From contig JAGTJL010000015.1 in assembly GCA_020746875.1 (NCBI GenBank), positions 1,674,001-1,738,000 on the forward strand: a stretch of DNA of 64,000 nucleotides, read 5' to 3'. This document shows positions 60,074-64,000 of the stretch, one piece after another. Every line of letters starts with the position of its first letter. Within the stretch, counting starts at the first letter, position 1. This DNA comes from Rhexocercosporidium sp. MPI-PUGE-AT-0058. Taxonomy: Eukaryota; Ascomycota; Leotiomycetes; Helotiales. Made by a program: the position numbers and the translations under genes. Below the pieces are notes generated by a model. That model worked only from the letters and a program-made list of their open reading frames with translations. It made no database searches and was not told where the DNA came from.

Positions 60074-60855
60074 AATCGCCACAAGATTTTCCTGAGTCAG
60101 TCGGTTGATTCTTGACTCCTTGAGTCAATTGAATGTTCGGACCCTAGTTTCGCTTGCTAGTGACGTGGTGGTATCAAGGAAAGTAAACAAGACAGGGATA
60201 TCAGAGGTCTACGGGTCGACCTCGGCAGAAATTTCTTGTCGCCAAGCCGATGAACTGTGGAAGGCCACTTAGTGCTGGTCGTCTCTGCCAGCTGCTAGAG
60301 AGAGATCCGTCTTGAAAAGGAGAAAGGCAGATATAAGTGAATCTTTTCTAAATGAAGTAAGCCAACTAGGAGAGAAGTGCTAGAATTGCTCTTTCTTATA
60401 GATAAATCTTCCCCCCCCACCCTGACACTGCCCGTCGTGCCGGCTCGTATTCGTACACATTGGGTCCACCCCAAACATTTAACATTATTCAGGGGTGAGG
60501 GATGGTAGTGAGAACGCTATTTAAATATACCCTACGAGTACTGTAGAAGTGTCCACTCGATCACCCCTACCACCTCCCGCTTCCGGATCTGCGTATTCGG
60601 ATTTGAATTGACTATACAAAATCGAATCGAGGTCCCTCATCCTCAGGAAGAGATATCCAAATGCGGAGAGATCGGGGATATTGCCAAAGTCGTAGAACAA
60701 GCGGTAGGTGACTTTGCCGAGATAGCAATAAAAAAAGAATTGTTGGCTCGATCTAATGATTGAATGAAATCCTCGAATAAAGTGGATATGTTCGTACAGG
60801 TTCGGCACAGACTTTGATACATAACATACATAGTGGCTAACAAAGTTCCCAAAAG
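60074..60855. other. Upstream region of ERG24 and 3' region of the next gene
   Basis: About 780 bp. It should carry the ERG24 promoter. I see no clear sterol-regulatory element by eye; open frames here are unsupported. Confidence 0.45.
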
Positions 60856-62745
60856 CTACCTGTCGATCTCCTCAACTTTCCTATACTCCTTCCAGGTACT
60901 TTTCCTAGCAGCCACATAGCTCTTGCTCTTGATCGCCATCCAAATCCCATAGAAGCCGCCGAATGGCCACATCGTTCTCATTTTCTCAGATAAAGACATT
61001 TCTGCCTTGGCAGTCTCTTCTCCATCAACACTAACCTTAACTTTCTCGTACACGCTCGGCAGGCTCTGCGCTTTATACTTAGCTCGGAGAGCTTCGTACC
61101 ACGGCCGGTCGAACTGTGACCAGAACTCGTCCTCGCCATAGTATGTATGAGCGTACATCCATTTCATGCCGCCCAGTTCTTGCAGCTTCTGCTCCAGAGC
61201 ACGGTTTTTATGGATGAACTCCGAGTGGTCTTCTGGCCCGTGGCCCCACAGCCCTATGTTGAGCATCGGTTCCAGAGCCTTTGGTTGTGCAGTTGGATCT
61301 GAGGATGTTGAAGAGGAGGGGATGAAATGCGGATGCATAGTCGGATATGGGCTCTGCTTCAAAGGACACAGCCAGAGTGGATAGATGCCAAACTCCTCAT
61401 CGGTATAATCCACGAATGCTTCCGCCGTAGAGTAAGGTAGTGCAAGGTCCTGCACGACATATTTCTTGGACTGACCGCTGGCATGTAGAGCGGTATACAT
61501 CATGCGTGTATGTAAGAAGTCATCCAGCCACCAACGTGTGAATTTATTGAATGGGAACTTGAAATAATCAAATGCCGAAGCACCCACCCAGAAACCGCCA
61601 CGGTCATAGCGGAAAAGGTATTCTGGAAGTGGGATAGCTTCCGTAACCGGCTCGAAGTTGGAGTTGACAGCGTCCTGGACGTGGAGGTAGAACCATGGAT
61701 CACTAGCGGCGCTGAAGCTCTGCATAGCTGCATCTTCCTGGGGAGTATCGGTCAATCGACCCGTGACAATCGCTCCGTGGACCTTCGAGAACATAATTCC
61801 ATCCACATAATCAAACGGCGAGCCCTCAGCAGTGAATTCTTTCGATTTGGCAATTGCTTCCTGCATGCTCGACACAGGATGGTAGGTCGTCTCAACAAAC
61901 TTCTTTGCATCCTGCAAGCGCAATTCCACCAATGTAGTCACACCAAATGTGCCAACTGCGCCCGCAGCTCCATGAAACAGATCACCCCTCTCCTCGGGGG
62001 ATAGCCGTACGACTTCTCCGTCTGCAAGAACCATCTCTACCCAATTGATTGTCTGGTCGAAGAATCCATGCTTGAACGAACTACTCTCGCCGCTTGTCCC
62101 TGAATACCCTCCTCCAACAGTTATACCTGGAAATTCCATCACAACAGGTGGGACGAGTCCATATTTCAGCGTCTCCTCCACCAGCCTATCCATTGGTACG
62201 TTGGGTTCTACCAGACAGGTCTTCTTCTCCGCATCGACATGTAAGACGTTCGAAAGCTTGCTTGTGTCCACCAAATTCTTCTTCAGGTTTGGTCGAGTGC
62301 TGTTCGTCGAGCCGTGGAAGATGCGGAACTTCTCTCCGCGAGAGTAGTAGTCGCGGACACTGGCCGATATGCCCTGGACCGCCTGCTTATGTTGGTCCAT
62401 TGCGGCATCTGCTCGGATATTTGTCGTTGAGAATTTTCGGTACTGAGGGTAAGCTTCCCTTTGGGAGGGAGCTGTTAATCCTAAGCATCGTGAAGGAGGG
62501 TGTACGGAGCCATTGCCCTGCAGCGCTCTTCTCGCAGGAGCTCGATAAGGCGACGAGGCTGAGAAATGTCGCGGGGTTACAGCAATGCCTTGTTGCTGGG
62601 TCCTAATATGGCGAGCTGTGCGTCGTGGAATTGGATAAAGCTGTGGCCTGCTGGCTGATATGGCGGTCCATTGAGGCTTCATTGAGGTTGCGAGGCTGAT
62701 GTCCTTGATGGCGCAGAAAAGATGGTGAGGTTCGGACCTCTTCAC
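60856..62745 (-). CDS. DHCR24/DIMINUTO-like FAD-dependent oxidoreductase
   Basis: Uninterrupted 629-codon frame. Residues 116 on match the fungal relatives of delta-24 sterol reductase: FRIFHGSTNSTRP (about 140-152), TCLVEPNVPMDRLVEETLKY (176-195), GITVGGGYSGTSGESSSFKH (207-226), GDLFHGAAGAVGTFGVTTLVEL (254-275). These form the FAD-binding (VAO/PCMH) fold. The C-terminal part has LWLCPLKQSPYP and YAHTYYGEDEFW. Residues 1-115 are Arg/Ser-rich with RHFSAS and RKFSTT, like mitochondrial presequence sites; alternatively Met116 (nearer the family's start) is used. The true ergosterol pathway of fungi does not need DHCR24, so the substrate is open. Same strand and next to ERG24. Confidence 0.8.
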   Translation of the reverse strand: MKRSEPHHLFCAIKDISLATSMKPQWTAISASRPQLYPIPRRTARHIRTQQQGIAVTPRHFSASSPYRAPARRALQGNGSVHPPSRCLGLTAPSQREAYPQYRKFSTTNIRADAAMDQHKQAVQGISASVRDYYSRGEKFRIFHGSTNSTRPNLKKNLVDTSKLSNVLHVDAEKKTCLVEPNVPMDRLVEETLKYGLVPPVVMEFPGITVGGGYSGTSGESSSFKHGFFDQTINWVEMVLADGEVVRLSPEERGDLFHGAAGAVGTFGVTTLVELRLQDAKKFVETTYHPVSSMQEAIAKSKEFTAEGSPFDYVDGIMFSKVHGAIVTGRLTDTPQEDAAMQSFSAASDPWFYLHVQDAVNSNFEPVTEAIPLPEYLFRYDRGGFWVGASAFDYFKFPFNKFTRWWLDDFLHTRMMYTALHASGQSKKYVVQDLALPYSTAEAFVDYTDEEFGIYPLWLCPLKQSPYPTMHPHFIPSSSTSSDPTAQPKALEPMLNIGLWGHGPEDHSEFIHKNRALEQKLQELGGMKWMYAHTYYGEDEFWSQFDRPWYEALRAKYKAQSLPSVYEKVKVSVDGEETAKAEMSLSEKMRTMWPFGGFYGIWMAIKSKSYVAARKSTWKEYRKVEEIDR

Positions 62746-63244
62746 GAGATCTCGGCTCGGCTCAGCTCGATGATGCTAGCTCGGGTCTTCCATCAACTTA
62801 CTCCAACAAAACAACAAAAGTAGAAGATATCACGGTATGCTTTCTTTGTCTTGGATCGTCAAAGCTTGGGGGACACCACTTATTTCATAACCTTCGACTG
62901 CCTTTGATCGCTACTTATGACGAGTGGCCCTTCCATATGTCCATTTTCCTACATAGCTGCAGCACTCCAGCATCTGGAAGACCCTGACACTTGCTCTGCA
63001 TCTGCTGATGTTGTACTCTTTCACCTACTTTCTTATTACCCTCAATTAGAAATATTTTTCTTTGATGGCCTTATGATAACCAGAAATCCTTACCGGGAAC
63101 CATTGATGATCGCACCGGACGATTAAGCATATGGATGTGTTGAAAGTTCCTTCCTCATATCAGCGAAGAACGGGCTGGGCTCTGACCTCGATTTCCATAT
63201 GCATTCAGCTCGACATCTTTTACATTCCTGCTCACTATACCCAA
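62746..63244. other. Divergent intergenic region
   Basis: About 500 bp between two outward-facing genes, thus likely shared promoters. Open frame 62917-63126 is unsupported. Confidence 0.5.
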
Positions 63245-64000
63245 ATGGAAATATACCTACACACCATGCTGTCTTTCCTTTTATTCCCGCTTTTCATTTC
63301 GTCCTTCCTCCTGGTCCTCGTCACTTCTCACTCTTCTCCCGCGAACACCTCCTCTAGAGGTGTTCCACATAACCTCCACAATCATATCGTGCAGCAAGAC
63401 TTCGAAGATTATGCACCATTCCCAATTCTAGAGATCGGTCTCCAGCATATCCTCTCCCAAATCGGTGCCAATGCAACGGAGGCAGGCAATGAGTCCATGT
63501 CAGGCAAAAACCATCAGCACCTCAACATAGCAAACAAAATTCCAACACAGATAAAAGAGGTGGCTAATCAATGTGGCTCTGGTTCTCCTTGCGTTGATGG
63601 AAGTTGTTGTAATTCCGTGAGAGGCACACTTCTACCTGGACGCGAGAGCAGTAACTGATTGTTCCAGGAAGGGAAATGCGGATACACGCCGTATAACTGC
63701 GGATCTACAGCGACAACAGCGTGTATCTCGAATTGCGATTCCAGAGCTATGTGTGGTATCAACTCGAAAGACAGCGCGCAGAATTGCCCCCTGGGTCTCT
63801 GCTGTTCGTACTTTGGATACTGTGGCGTATGTTGTTCTGGCGTTGACTTGGGACTTTTCCTGACCCGGTGAAGGCTTCAGAATTTCACTGCGGAAATCCG
63901 AACGGAATGGCGCCTTGCCAGCAAGGTTTTGGAAGTTGCCGGTCTGCATCGATCCCATCTTGTGCTGGTGGCTCCTCTGCAAGTGGAGGTCGGAAGGTGG
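63245..64000 (+). CDS. Secreted CBM18 chitinase-type protein, 5' part
   Basis: Start MEIYLHTMLSFLLFPLFISS gives a signal peptide; the frame-upstream Met at 63131 is less likely. A low-complexity region and then a Cys-rich block follow: CGSGSPCVDGSCCNS at the exon 1 end, then EGKCGYTPYNCGSTATTACI, CDSRAMCGINSKD, CPLGLCCSYFGYCG. These are the pre-CBM18 and CBM18 hallmark of fungal killer-toxin-like GH18 chitinases (often with LysM). Introns 63617-63667 (51 nt, GTGAGA..CCAG, phase 0) and 63827-63873 (47 nt, GTATGT..AAG) remove stops. Exon 3 reads ASEFHCGNPNGMAPC, CQQGFGSC, then a Ser/Gly linker, and leaves the window before any GH18 active-site motif. The GH18 domain is therefore an inference. 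Confidence 0.75.
63617..63667 (+). other. Intron 1 of chitinase-type gene
   Basis: 51 nt, donor GTGAGA, acceptor CCAG; joins NS to EGKCGY in frame. Confidence 0.75.
63827..63873 (+). other. Intron 2 of chitinase-type gene
   Basis: 47 nt, donor GTATGT, CTGAC branch, acceptor GAAG. The next AG (63880) would break the CBM18 frame. Confidence 0.6.

Noticed and set aside
62917..63126. 69-codon plus-strand frame between divergent genes
   Set aside because: No domain and it occupies the shared promoter region.

Overview
This window looks like a piece of a filamentous ascomycete (Pezizomycotina) nuclear genome. Genes have short introns of about 45-105 nt with GT..AG ends and CTAAC/CTGAC-like branch sites. 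Families are typical of such fungi: 2EXR, NmrA-like, cytochrome P450, ERG24, and a CBM18 protein of chitinase type. About 40 kb is AT-rich, repeat-induced-point-mutation (RIP) treated retrotransposon DNA in which CpA/TpG is almost absent, TpA is abundant and CpG survives. I would guess Leotiomycetes, but weakly.

Layout. (1) 1-2616: 5' part of a Ty1/Copia element on the minus strand, running off the left edge. (2) 3045-22560: a RIP-killed Ty3/Gypsy element on the minus strand whose reverse transcriptase gene is split by two complete Copia-order elements, 4499-12854 (TSD attgc) and 13245-20309 (TSD aatat). (3) 22.6-29.4 kb: a gene island in normal-composition DNA between two dead blocks. It holds a 2EXR pseudogene, a secreted protein with five repeated Cys-pair peptide cores flanked by Lys-Arg sites and X-Pro/X-Ala dipeptide spacers, and a Glu/Val/Pro-rich disordered protein. 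(4) 29433-48780: a chromodomain-type Gypsy element (TSD tttac) whose pol is interrupted by a second, 12.6 kb Gypsy element (31066-43643). (5) 48.8-64 kb: the block tapers into ordinary DNA with a small Gly/Asn/Gln-rich gene with one intron, an NmrA-like gene with two frameshifts, a truncated P450 fused to unknown sequence, a decayed gene, an intact C-14 sterol reductase (ERG24, three exons), an intact DHCR24-like FAD oxidoreductase, and the 5' end of a secreted CBM18 protein of chitinase type.

How it fits together. The retroelement blocks are silent nested graveyards; LTR copies differ almost only by transitions, the RIP signature. The most interesting locus is the repeat-peptide precursor at 26204-26943, which has the architecture of a Kex2-processed peptide or pheromone-like precursor and lies between the two blocks. 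On the right, two sterol-reductase-type genes are adjacent and co-oriented, which may reflect linked sterol or isoprenoid metabolism. Several genes near the repeats carry stops or frameshifts, so the island edges look like a zone of gene decay.
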